Source: an uncultured Burkholderiales bacterium
GTDB taxonomy: Bacteria; Pseudomonadota; Gammaproteobacteria; Burkholderiales; Burkholderiaceae_C
Reading direction: 5' to 3'
Length of the DNA: 64,000 nt
NCBI GenBank assembly: GCA_903932865.1
Contig: CAIZHQ010000014.1
Coordinates: 62,001-126,000 of the forward strand
Shown: positions 32,021-40,092 of the stretch, one piece after another
How positions within the stretch are numbered: position 1 is the stretch's first letter
Layout of the letters: every line of letters starts with the position of its first letter
The notes under the pieces: generated by a model
What the model was told of the DNA's origin: nothing
The model's input: the letters and a program-made list of their open reading frames with translations, nothing else
The model's database searches: none
Translations under genes and position numbers: made by a program

Positions 32021-33142
32021 ATGCCCTCTTCCCTGTCAATTGCCGCGCGGCGAGTTTTCCTATGGTGTGCCCTTGCGGCCTTTTTGACCACTTTGTTGGC
32101 CTGCTCCAAATCCGAAGCGCCGCCAGCGCCTTTGCGCTCGGTCAAGTTGCTCACGGTGTCCGGCAGCGAGCTGGCTGTGGGGGGTGAATTTTCGGCCGAC
32201 GTTCGAGCGCGTGTGGAGTCTCGGCTGGGCTTTCGGGTGGGGGGCAAACTGGTGCAGCGGCCTGTGGAGGTGGGTCAACGGGTGGCCGCCGGTCAGTTGT
32301 TGGCCCTGATGGACGCACAAGACTTCCAATTGGCCGCTCAGGCAGCACAGGCGCAGGTGAGTGCTGCTCAAAGTCAGCGGGATTTGGCTGCAGCCGAATT
32401 CAAGCGCTTTGAGGCTCTGAAGCTGCAAAACTTCATCAGCGGCGCAGAGTTGGAGCGGCGCGAAGCTGGTCTGAAGTCGGCCGACGCGGCTTTGAACCAG
32501 GCCAAAGCCCAAGCGCAAGCGCAAGGCAACCAGGCTGGTTATGCGCGTTTGACCGCCAGCCATGCCGGTGTGATCACCGGGGTGGAGGCTGAGGTGGGGC
32601 AGGTGTTGTCGTCCGGTCAACCGGTTGTGCGTCTGGCGCACGATGGCCCGCGGGAGGCGGTGTTCGCCGTGTCTGAACAAATGGCCTTGGCCTTGAAAGT
32701 GGGGCAAAGCATGCAGGCCATGTTGCTCAGCACGGGCCAAAGTGTGCAGGGCAAGGTGCGCGAGCTGGCCGCCAGTGCCGATCCTGTGACACGCACCTAT
32801 GCTGTCAAGCTGGCGCTGGAGGCCGGTGAGCGTTTGCCTTTGGGGGCATCGCTGAATGTGGTGGTGTCAGGCCTGCCGGGCAGCGCGCCTTCGGTGATCA
32901 AATTGCCCACCAGCGCCTTGCGCCAAGAGGGACAGGGCACGGCGGTTTGGGTGCTCGACGAGGCGAGCATGACGGTCAACAGCCAGGTCGTGCAGCTCGG
33001 GCCCATCGATGGCAATGAGGTGGTGATTGCCGCAGGCCTGAAGCCGGGTCAAAAGGTGGTGAGCGCTGGCGTGCATGTGTTGACGCCGGGCCAGAAAGTC
33101 ACCGTCTACGGCGCAGCCGCTTTGGCCACAGACAAGCGGTGA
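32021..33142 (+). CDS. RND efflux periplasmic adaptor (membrane fusion) protein
   Basis: A 373-residue adaptor with a lipoprotein signal (hydrophobic helix about 10-26 ending LLAC-S, lipobox LLAC). Domains in order: a barrel-sandwich first half (LGFRVGGKLVQRPVEVGQRV), an alpha-hairpin (about 90-150, AAQAAQAQVSAAQSQRDLAA and LERREAGLKSADAALNQA), the second lipoyl half (GVITGVEAEVGQVLSSGQPV), beta-barrel and membrane-proximal domains (LPTSALRQEGQGTAVWV). It bridges an RND pump to an outer-membrane channel. Four bases before the pump gene. ATG 32021 lies downstream of the promoter. Confidence 0.9.
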   Translation: MPSSLSIAARRVFLWCALAAFLTTLLACSKSEAPPAPLRSVKLLTVSGSELAVGGEFSADVRARVESRLGFRVGGKLVQRPVEVGQRVAAGQLLALMDAQDFQLAAQAAQAQVSAAQSQRDLAAAEFKRFEALKLQNFISGAELERREAGLKSADAALNQAKAQAQAQGNQAGYARLTASHAGVITGVEAEVGQVLSSGQPVVRLAHDGPREAVFAVSEQMALALKVGQSMQAMLLSTGQSVQGKVRELAASADPVTRTYAVKLALEAGERLPLGASLNVVVSGLPGSAPSVIKLPTSALRQEGQGTAVWVLDEASMTVNSQVVQLGPIDGNEVVIAAGLKPGQKVVSAGVHVLTPGQKVTVYGAAALATDKR

Positions 33143-33146
33143 CCGC

Positions 33147-36100
33147 ATGAACCACACTGACAACAAGCGTTTTAACCTTTCGCTCTGGGCGCTCGAGCAC
33201 CCGGCCCTGACCCGCTACCTGATGGTGGTGTTGATGGTGTTGGGCATGGCGTCATATTTTCAGCTGGGCCAAGACGAAGACCCGCCTTTTACCTTCCGTG
33301 CCATGGTGGTGCGGGCTTATTGGCCAGGGGCCACTGCAGAGCAAGTGGCTGAGCAGGTGACCGACAAAATTGAGCGTACCCTGCAAGAAGTGCCTTTTGC
33401 CGACAAGATCCGCAGCTATTCCAAACCGGGGGAGGCGCAGATCATTTTCCAGATCAAGGACAACTCGCACCCGGGCGATGTGCCACAGGTTTGGTATGCG
33501 GTGCGCAAAAAAATTGGCGACATGCGCGGCAGCTTGCCGCAGGGCGTGGTGGGGCCCTTTTTCAACGATGAATTTGGCGATGTGTATGGCGTGATCTACG
33601 CCTTGGGTGGCCAGGGGTTCACGCCGGCAGAAATCAAGGTGCAAGCTGACAGTTTGCGCCAAGCCTTGCTGCGCGTGCCTGATGTGGCCAAGGTTGAGCT
33701 GTTTGGTGCGCAGGACGAAAAGGTTTTTGTGGAGGTTTCGCAAAAGAAACTGGCGCAGATGGGTTTGGACATGGGCTCTGTGGTGGCTCAGCTGAACCAG
33801 CAAAACGCGGTGGAGTCGGCGGGCAGCATCCAGTCTCCCGCCGATGTGGTGCAGGTTCGCGTGGGCGGTCAGTTCCAGAGCCTCGCTGACTTGCAGGCCA
33901 TGCCGATTCGTGGGGCTTCGGGCGCGCAAATTCGCCTGTCGGACATTGCCAGCGTCAGCCGTGGCTATGCCGATCCGGCCAGTGTGAAGGTACGCCACGA
34001 TGGCCAGGAGGTGATCGCGCTGGGTGTGTCGATGGCCAAAGGCGGTGACATCATTGCCCTGGGCAAATCCTTGCGGGTCACGATGGCGGCCACGCAGGCC
34101 AGCTTGCCCGCGGGCATGAGTCTGACCCAGGTGCAGGACCAACCCAGCGCGGTGTCGAGTTCGGTCAATGAATTCATCAAAGTGCTGATTGAGGCGGTGG
34201 TGATTGTGTTGGCTGTGAGTTTTTTGGCACTGGGCCTGCACAAGCGGCCAGGCCACAACCCCCTGTGGCGGCGCTGGACACTGGACATTCGCCCAGGTCT
34301 GGTGGTGGGCATCACGATTCCCTTGGTGCTCGCGGTGACCTTTTTGGCCATGAATTACCTGGGCATTGGTTTGCACAAAATTTCGTTGGGCTCGCTCATC
34401 ATTGCATTGGGCTTGCTGGTGGACGACGCCATCATTGCGGTGGAGATGATGGTGCGCAAAATGGAGGAGGGCTACGACAAAGTGCGAGCGGCCAGCTTCA
34501 CTTATGAGTTGACCGCCATGCCCATGCTCACGGGCACCTTGATCACGGCGGCGGGCTTCTTGCCGATCGGCATGGCCAAGTCCATGACGGGTGAGTACAC
34601 CTTCGCCATTTTTGCGGTCACGGTGGTGGCTTTGCTGGTGAGTTGGGTGGCGTCAGTTTATTTTGTACCCTATCTGGGCACCTTGCTGCTCAAGCCTGCG
34701 GCGCATGCGGCGGTGGCCGAACAGCTGGACTCGCCGCAGATGTACGACTCCGCGTTTTACCGGCACTTTCGCGGCTGGGTGACTTGGTGCGTCACGCACC
34801 GCTGGAAGACGATTGGCATCACCGTGTTTTTGTTTGCATTGGGGCTGGTGGGCATGGGCAAGGTGCAGCAACAGTTCTTTCCGGACTCCAGTCGTCCGGA
34901 AATCATGGTCGATTTGTGGCTCCCCGAAGGCTCTCCCGTCAAGGCGAGCGAGGACATCACGCGACGTGTGGAGCAGCGGCTGGCGCAGGAAGTCGGCGTG
35001 AAGTCGGTCACCGCTTGGGTGGGGTCGGGCACGCCGCGCTTTTACTTGCCGCTCGACCAAGTCTTTCCGCAGACCAACGTGTCGCAGTTGATTGTGCTGC
35101 CCACCGATCTGAAAACCCGCGAAGTGCTGCGGGCCAAACTGCCCACCTTGCTGGCTCAGGAGTTTCCTGAGGTGCGCGGGCGAGTCAAGTTGTTGCCCAA
35201 CGGTCCGCCTGTGCCTTATCCGGTTCAGTTCCGTGTGGTGGGGCCTGACCCCAAGGTCTTGCGCCTGAAGGTTGACGAGATCAAGGCCCAGATGCGCCAA
35301 AACCCCAACACACGTGGCGTGAACGACAACTGGAACGAGTCGGTCAAGTCGGTGCGCCTGGAGGTCGACCAAGCCAAAGCGCGCGCTTTGGGGGTGAGCA
35401 GCCAGTCCATCGCGCAAGCGTCGCGCACCTTGCTTTCAGGCACCGCGGTGGGGCAGTACCGTGACGGCGACAAGTTGATCGAGATCGTGCTGCGCCAGCC
35501 ATTGGCCGAGCGCGATGCATTGTCAGACCTGGGCCAGGCTTATGTGCCCACGGCTTCAGGGCGGTTCATTCCTTTGCTGCAAATTGCCACGCCGGTGTTG
35601 GTTTGGGAGCCCGGTGTGATGTGGCGCGAAGGGCGGCAGTTTGCCATCACCGTGCAGTCGGACATCGCCGAGGGCTTACAAGGCGCCACGGTGACGGCGC
35701 AATTGCTGCCCGAGCTGAAAAAGACCGAGGCCACCTGGCAAGGCCAAGGCTTGATTGGTTACCGCATTGAGGTGGCGGGCGCAGTGGAAGAGAGCGCCAA
35801 AGGTTCGGCCTCGATTGCGGCGGGTGTGCCGATCATGCTGTTCATCACCTTCACTTTGCTGATGCTGCAGCTGCAAAGCTTCAGCCGCGCCATGCTGGTG
35901 TTTTTGACGGGTCCTTTGGGCATGGCGGGTGTGGCGGGGGCTTTGTTGGTGTTGGACCGGCCGTTTGGCTTTGTGGCGCTGCTGGGTGTGATCGCGCTCA
36001 TGGGCATGATCCAGCGCAACTCGGTCATTTTGATAGACCAAATTGAGCAGGACCGGGCGGCGGGCATGGCCCCATGGCAGGCCATCGTCGAGTCGGCGGT

Positions 36101-36308
36101 GCGGCGTTTGCGCCCCATCGTGCTCACGGCTGCTGCAGCGGTGCTGGCCATGATCCCGCTGTCGCGCAGCATTTTCTGGGGGCCGATGGCGGTGGCCATC
36201 ATGGGGGGGCTGATCGTGGCCACCGCTTTGACGCTGCTGGCGCTGCCGGCCATGTACGCGGCTTGGTTCAGAATTGAGCGCCCAAATCAAGCCCGTGCCC
36301 GAATCTGA
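33147..36308 (+). CDS. RND-family efflux permease
   Basis: A 1053-residue proton-driven exporter: 12 transmembrane helices and two large periplasmic loops. Helix 4 carries the paired Asp of the proton relay (GLLVDDAIIAVEMM), and ALPAM near the end. The helix 10 residue equivalent to the AcrB Lys is Arg 957 in MIQRNSVILIDQ. The wording (LDIRPGLVVGITIPLVLAV, IGLHKISLGSLIIALG) is close to a drug/biocide efflux subgroup. No outer-membrane factor or TetR gene lies beside it, so it must borrow TolC-like partners from elsewhere. Substrate unknown. Confidence 0.93.
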   Translation: MNHTDNKRFNLSLWALEHPALTRYLMVVLMVLGMASYFQLGQDEDPPFTFRAMVVRAYWPGATAEQVAEQVTDKIERTLQEVPFADKIRSYSKPGEAQIIFQIKDNSHPGDVPQVWYAVRKKIGDMRGSLPQGVVGPFFNDEFGDVYGVIYALGGQGFTPAEIKVQADSLRQALLRVPDVAKVELFGAQDEKVFVEVSQKKLAQMGLDMGSVVAQLNQQNAVESAGSIQSPADVVQVRVGGQFQSLADLQAMPIRGASGAQIRLSDIASVSRGYADPASVKVRHDGQEVIALGVSMAKGGDIIALGKSLRVTMAATQASLPAGMSLTQVQDQPSAVSSSVNEFIKVLIEAVVIVLAVSFLALGLHKRPGHNPLWRRWTLDIRPGLVVGITIPLVLAVTFLAMNYLGIGLHKISLGSLIIALGLLVDDAIIAVEMMVRKMEEGYDKVRAASFTYELTAMPMLTGTLITAAGFLPIGMAKSMTGEYTFAIFAVTVVALLVSWVASVYFVPYLGTLLLKPAAHAAVAEQLDSPQMYDSAFYRHFRGWVTWCVTHRWKTIGITVFLFALGLVGMGKVQQQFFPDSSRPEIMVDLWLPEGSPVKASEDITRRVEQRLAQEVGVKSVTAWVGSGTPRFYLPLDQVFPQTNVSQLIVLPTDLKTREVLRAKLPTLLAQEFPEVRGRVKLLPNGPPVPYPVQFRVVGPDPKVLRLKVDEIKAQMRQNPNTRGVNDNWNESVKSVRLEVDQAKARALGVSSQSIAQASRTLLSGTAVGQYRDGDKLIEIVLRQPLAERDALSDLGQAYVPTASGRFIPLLQIATPVLVWEPGVMWREGRQFAITVQSDIAEGLQGATVTAQLLPELKKTEATWQGQGLIGYRIEVAGAVEESAKGSASIAAGVPIMLFITFTLLMLQLQSFSRAMLVFLTGPLGMAGVAGALLVLDRPFGFVALLGVIALMGMIQRNSVILIDQIEQDRAAGMAPWQAIVESAVRRLRPIVLTAAAAVLAMIPLSRSIFWGPMAVAIMGGLIVATALTLLALPAMYAAWFRIERPNQARARI

Positions 36309-36418
36309 ACCACTGAAGCGGCTAAAATAGAAAGTTGACCGATTTCAACCGGGCGGTCTGGTGCGTCAAATGGCTTACTGGCCGTGAGAAGGACCCATCG
36401 CCCTTTTTGTTTGGACCT

Positions 36419-36502
36419 GCGCGGGTGGCGAAATTGGTAGACGCACCAGGTTTAGGTCCTGACGGTGGCAACACTGTGCGGGTTCGAGTCCCGCCCCGCG
36501 CA
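36419..36502 (+). tRNA. tRNA-Leu (anticodon TAG)
   Basis: Class II tRNA: acceptor GCGCGGG/CCCGCGC, discriminator A, anticodon loop TTTAGGT (TAG), long variable arm, T-loop GTTCGAGTC. CCA is encoded to 36505. It lies 65 bases upstream of tig. Confidence 0.95.
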
Positions 36503-36569
36503 CCAACCGACTTGTGGACAAAGGGGCAACCCGGCGACCTGAGAGACATTCAATTAACCGAGAACGACG

Positions 36570-37883
36570 ATGACTGTGACTGTTGAAACCCTTGAGAAGC
36601 TGGAACGCAAGATCACCCTGACTGTGCCCGTGACGGCCATTCAGTCCGAAGTGGATGCACGCCTGAAAAAAATGGCCCGAACGGTCAAGATGGACGGTTT
36701 CCGTCCCGGCAAAGTGCCCATGAACGTGGTCGCCCAGCGCTATGGTTACTCGGTGCAGTACGAAGTGATGAACGACAAAGTGGGTGAGGCCTTCTCGGTG
36801 GCCGCCAATGAAGCCCAAGTGCGCGTCGCAGGTCAACCCCGCATTTCCGAAAAAGAAGGCGCGCCTGAGGGCGAGCTTCACTTTGAAGCCATCTTCGAGG
36901 TTTACCCAGAAGTCAAACTCGGCAATCTGGCCGAAGCCGAGGTCGAGAAGTTGACCGCTGAAGTGTCTGACGCCGCCATCGACAAGACCGTGGACATCCT
37001 GCGCAAGCAGCGCCGTACCTTCGCCCAGCGCCCTCAAGACAAGGCTGCCCAAGACGGTGACCGCGCGACCATCGACTTCGAAGGCAAGATCGACGGCGAA
37101 GTGTTTAACGGCGGCAAAGCCGACGACTTCCAGTTCATTCTGGGTGACGGCCAGATGCTCAAGGAATTTGAAGACGCTGTGCGCGGCATGAAGTCCGGAG
37201 AAAGCAAGACTTTCCCGATGGCGTTCCCCACCGATTACCACGGCCAAGATGTGGCGGGCAAAACTGCTGACTTTTTGGTCACCGTCAAGAAAATTGAAGC
37301 CGCTAATTTGCCGGATGTCAACGAAGCCTTGGCCAAGTCCTTGGGCATTGCCGATGCGACTGTTGACGGCCTGCGCACGGACATCCGGAAAAACCTCGAG
37401 CGCGAAGTGAAGTTCCGCTTGCTGGCCCGCAACAAGCAAGCCGCCATGGAGGCCTTGGTGGCCAAGGCAGAGCTGGATCTGCCCCAGTCCATCGTGCAAA
37501 ACGAGATCGAACGCCTCAAAGAGGGCGCCCGAGCCGACCTGAAGCAACGCGGCATCAAGGACGCCGACAAGGCCCCGATCCCTGACGACATCTTCCGTCC
37601 CCAAGCCGAGCAGCGCGTGCGCTTGGGCTTGGTGGTGGCCGAAGTCGTGCGTGGTAACACCTTGCAGGCCAAACCCGATCAGATCCAGGCCCACATTCAG
37701 GAGCTGGCCTCTAGCTACGAGCGACCAGACGACGTGGTGCGTTGGTACAACAGCGATAACCAGCGCATGGCCGAAGTCGAGGCCGTGGTGATCGAGAGCA
37801 ATGTGTCCGAATTTGTGTTGGGCCAGGCCAAGGTGGTTGAAAAAGCCATCTCGTTTGAAGAGCTGATGGGTCAGCAGGCCTGA
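36570..37883 (+). CDS. tig: trigger factor
   Basis: The ribosome-bound chaperone/peptidyl-prolyl isomerase. 437 residues in the normal order: N-terminal ribosome-binding domain with the signature-like FRPGKVPMNV (about 46-55), FKBP domain (about 160-245: GDRATIDFEGKIDGEVFNGG, GMKSGESKTF), and helical C-terminal domain. It catches nascent chains at the exit tunnel. It heads tig-clpP-clpX-lon, the usual proteostasis cluster. Confidence 0.97.
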   Translation: MTVTVETLEKLERKITLTVPVTAIQSEVDARLKKMARTVKMDGFRPGKVPMNVVAQRYGYSVQYEVMNDKVGEAFSVAANEAQVRVAGQPRISEKEGAPEGELHFEAIFEVYPEVKLGNLAEAEVEKLTAEVSDAAIDKTVDILRKQRRTFAQRPQDKAAQDGDRATIDFEGKIDGEVFNGGKADDFQFILGDGQMLKEFEDAVRGMKSGESKTFPMAFPTDYHGQDVAGKTADFLVTVKKIEAANLPDVNEALAKSLGIADATVDGLRTDIRKNLEREVKFRLLARNKQAAMEALVAKAELDLPQSIVQNEIERLKEGARADLKQRGIKDADKAPIPDDIFRPQAEQRVRLGLVVAEVVRGNTLQAKPDQIQAHIQELASSYERPDDVVRWYNSDNQRMAEVEAVVIESNVSEFVLGQAKVVEKAISFEELMGQQA

Positions 37884-37905
37884 TGGGTTTTGTTTCCTTC
37901 GAGCA

Positions 37906-37963
37906 ATGGGGCTTGCGCCGACCTTGTGGTTCGGCTGACAAGCCCCATCTCATTGGGGGCTTG
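37906..37963 (+). promoter_or_regulatory. mutually exclusive hairpins between tig and clpP
   Basis: Three complementary segments: ATGGGGCTTG (37906-37915), CAAGCCCCAT (37939-37948) and ATTGGGGGCTTG (37952-37963). The middle one can pair with either neighbour; the first stem also contains an inner stem GCCGA/TCGGC. No U-run follows. It could be an attenuator or clpP leader structure. Confidence 0.45.
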
Positions 37964-38001
37964 ATCACTCAGGTTAAAGTCCTATTCATATTTTTGGAGA
38001 A

Positions 38002-38613
38002 ATGATGAGCACATTGGACATCACCAGCTTGGGCATGGTTCCCATGGTCATTGAGCAGTCGGGCCGCGGCGAACGCGCCTACGACATCTATTCGCGTTTG
38101 CTCAAGGAGCGCGTGATTTTTTTGGTGGGTGAAGTCAACGACCACATGGCCAACTTGATCGTGGCGCAGTTGCTGTTTCTGGAGAGCGAAAACCCTGAAA
38201 AGGACATCTCGCTCTACATCAATTCGCCAGGCGGCTCGGTGAGTGCGGGCATGGCGATCTACGACACCATGAATTTCATCAAGCCCGACGTGTCCACCCT
38301 GTGCAACGGCATGGCCGCCAGCATGGGGGCATTTTTGCTGTCTTCGGGGGCCAAGGGCAAGCGTTTTTCGCTGCCCAACTCCAAGATCATGATTCACCAG
38401 CCTTTGGGCGGTGCGAGGGGTCAGGCCACCGAGATCGAGATCGCTGCACGCGAAATTGTCAAAACCCGTGCTCACCTGAACCGCATCCTGTCCGAGAACA
38501 CCGGCCAGCCGCTGGAGAAGATCGAACTGGATACCGAGCGCGACTATTACCTGTCGGCCACTGAGTCCAAAGACTACGGTTTGATCGACGAAGTCATCTC
38601 CAAACGCGCTTGA
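38002..38613 (+). CDS. clpP: ATP-dependent Clp protease proteolytic subunit
   Basis: The 203-residue serine protease that forms a tetradecameric chamber. Catalytic Ser 107 in GMAASMGAF and His 132 in MIHQP, plus Asp in the [14 protein letters not shown] region; the oxyanion loop [12 protein letters not shown] is present. It is loaded by ClpX, encoded 110 bases downstream. Two ATGs (38002, 38005) are possible; TTGGAGAA precedes. Confidence 0.98.
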   Translation: MMSTLDITSLGMVPMVIEQSGRGERAYDIYSRLLKERVIFLVGEVNDHMANLIVAQLLFLESENPEKDISLYINSPGGSVSAGMAIYDTMNFIKPDVSTLCNGMAASMGAFLLSSGAKGKRFSLPNSKIMIHQPLGGARGQATEIEIAAREIVKTRAHLNRILSENTGQPLEKIELDTERDYYLSATESKDYGLIDEVISKRA

Positions 38614-38643
38614 GGGCGGCCGGGCTTTCCGGTGCTCTGGCGG

Positions 38644-38680
38644 ACGGCGTTGACCTCTCAAGGTGAACGCCGTTTTTCTT
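38644..38680 (+). terminator. intrinsic terminator or attenuator after clpP
   Basis: ACGGCGTT and AACGCCGT form an 8-bp stem, followed by TTTTCTTT. An inner ACCT/AGGT pairing is possible. It ends 43 bases before the clpX start, so clpX either has its own promoter or needs read-through. Confidence 0.65.
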
Positions 38681-38723
38681 TCGTTATCATTGATGAATTC
38701 CGGATTCCGAGGCGACATCATTT

Positions 38724-39992
38724 ATGGCCGATAAAAAAGGCTCAAGCACTGAGAAAAACCTGTTCTGCTCCTTTTGCGGCAAAAGCCAGCACGAGGTCAA
38801 AAAGCTGATCGCAGGGCCGTCGGTTTTCATTTGCGACGAATGCATTGATTTGTGCAACGACATCGTGCGCGATGAGCTGGCCACCACCACCACCGTGGGT
38901 GACGGCGCCAAAGAGGGCTTGCCCACCCCGCTGGACATCAAGACCAACCTCGACAATTACGTGATTGGTCAGGAAAAAGCCAAACGCAGCCTGGCGGTGG
39001 CGGTGTACAACCACTACAAGCGACTCAAACACAAAGAAGGCGCCAAGAAAGACGAAGTTGAGCTGGCCAAGAGCAATATTTTGCTGATTGGCCCCACAGG
39101 GTCGGGCAAGACCTTGCTGGCCCAGACCATGGCCCGCATGCTGGACGTGCCTTTTGTCATGGCCGATGCCACCACCCTGACCGAAGCTGGTTATGTGGGT
39201 GAAGACGTGGAAAACATCGTCGCCAAGCTTTTGCAATCCTGCAATTACGATGTGGAGCGTGCTCAGCGCGGCATTGTCTACATCGACGAGATTGACAAGA
39301 TCACCCGTAAGTCAGACAACCCGTCCATTACCCGTGACGTGTCGGGAGAGGGCGTACAACAGGCCTTGCTGAAATTGGTCGAAGGCACCATGGCCAGCGT
39401 GCCCCCGCAAGGCGGGCGCAAGCACCCCAACCAAGATTTTTTGCAGATCGACACGACCAACATCCTGTTCATTTGCGGCGGCGCGTTCGCGGGGCTCGAA
39501 AAAGTCATTGAAAACCGTACCGAATCGGGTGGAATCGGCTTTGGCGCGACAGTCAAGAGCAAGAAACAGCGATCCCTCACCGACGTCTTCAACGAAGTCG
39601 AGCCGGAAGACCTGATCAAGTTCGGTTTGATCCCCGAGTTGGTGGGCCGCTTGCCGGTGGTGGCCACTTTGGCAGAACTCAGCGAAGATGCGTTGGTGCA
39701 AATTCTGACCGAGCCCAAAAATGCCGTGGTCAAACAGTTCACCAAACTGCTGGCCATGGAAGGCGTCGAGCTGGAGGTGCGCCCCAACGCCCTCACGGCC
39801 ATGGCCCGCAAGGCGCTGGCCCGCAAGACTGGTGCCCGAGGCCTGCGCTCCATCATGGAGCAAGCCCTGATTGATACCATGTTTGAATTGCCTAACCAGG
39901 CGAACGTTGAAAAAGTGGTGGTGGACGAGTCGGTGATTGACGACAACAAGCCGCCTCTGCTGGTTTACCGCGAGTCGGCCAAACAGGCCTGA
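38724..39992 (+). CDS. clpX: ATP-dependent Clp protease ATPase ClpX
   Basis: The 422-residue unfoldase. N-terminal zinc-binding domain ([18 protein letters not shown]), Walker A GPTGSGKT (about 117-124), Walker B YIDEIDK, sensor and C-terminal AAA+ lid, and the IGFG-type ClpP-docking segment (GIGFGATVK). Recognises tagged substrates (ssrA and others) and feeds ClpP. Confidence 0.98.
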   Translation: MADKKGSSTEKNLFCSFCGKSQHEVKKLIAGPSVFICDECIDLCNDIVRDELATTTTVGDGAKEGLPTPLDIKTNLDNYVIGQEKAKRSLAVAVYNHYKRLKHKEGAKKDEVELAKSNILLIGPTGSGKTLLAQTMARMLDVPFVMADATTLTEAGYVGEDVENIVAKLLQSCNYDVERAQRGIVYIDEIDKITRKSDNPSITRDVSGEGVQQALLKLVEGTMASVPPQGGRKHPNQDFLQIDTTNILFICGGAFAGLEKVIENRTESGGIGFGATVKSKKQRSLTDVFNEVEPEDLIKFGLIPELVGRLPVVATLAELSEDALVQILTEPKNAVVKQFTKLLAMEGVELEVRPNALTAMARKALARKTGARGLRSIMEQALIDTMFELPNQANVEKVVVDESVIDDNKPPLLVYRESAKQA

Positions 39993-40036
39993 CCCACAGA
40001 GGCCGCACCGCCATGAATACCCTTGTTCAACAATGG

Positions 40037-40064
40037 GTTGAAATCGCAGGTTCAGCAACCATGT
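40037..40064 (+). promoter_or_regulatory. sigma-32-like heat-shock promoter before lon
   Basis: GTTGAAA, 13 bases, AACCATGT; compare consensus CTTGAAA-N11-16-CCCCATNT. It ends 28 bases before the lon start codon. Lon is a standard heat-shock gene, which makes the match more credible. Confidence 0.55.
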
Positions 40065-40092
40065 GCAGTTGAATTGACCCGAGGGACACACC

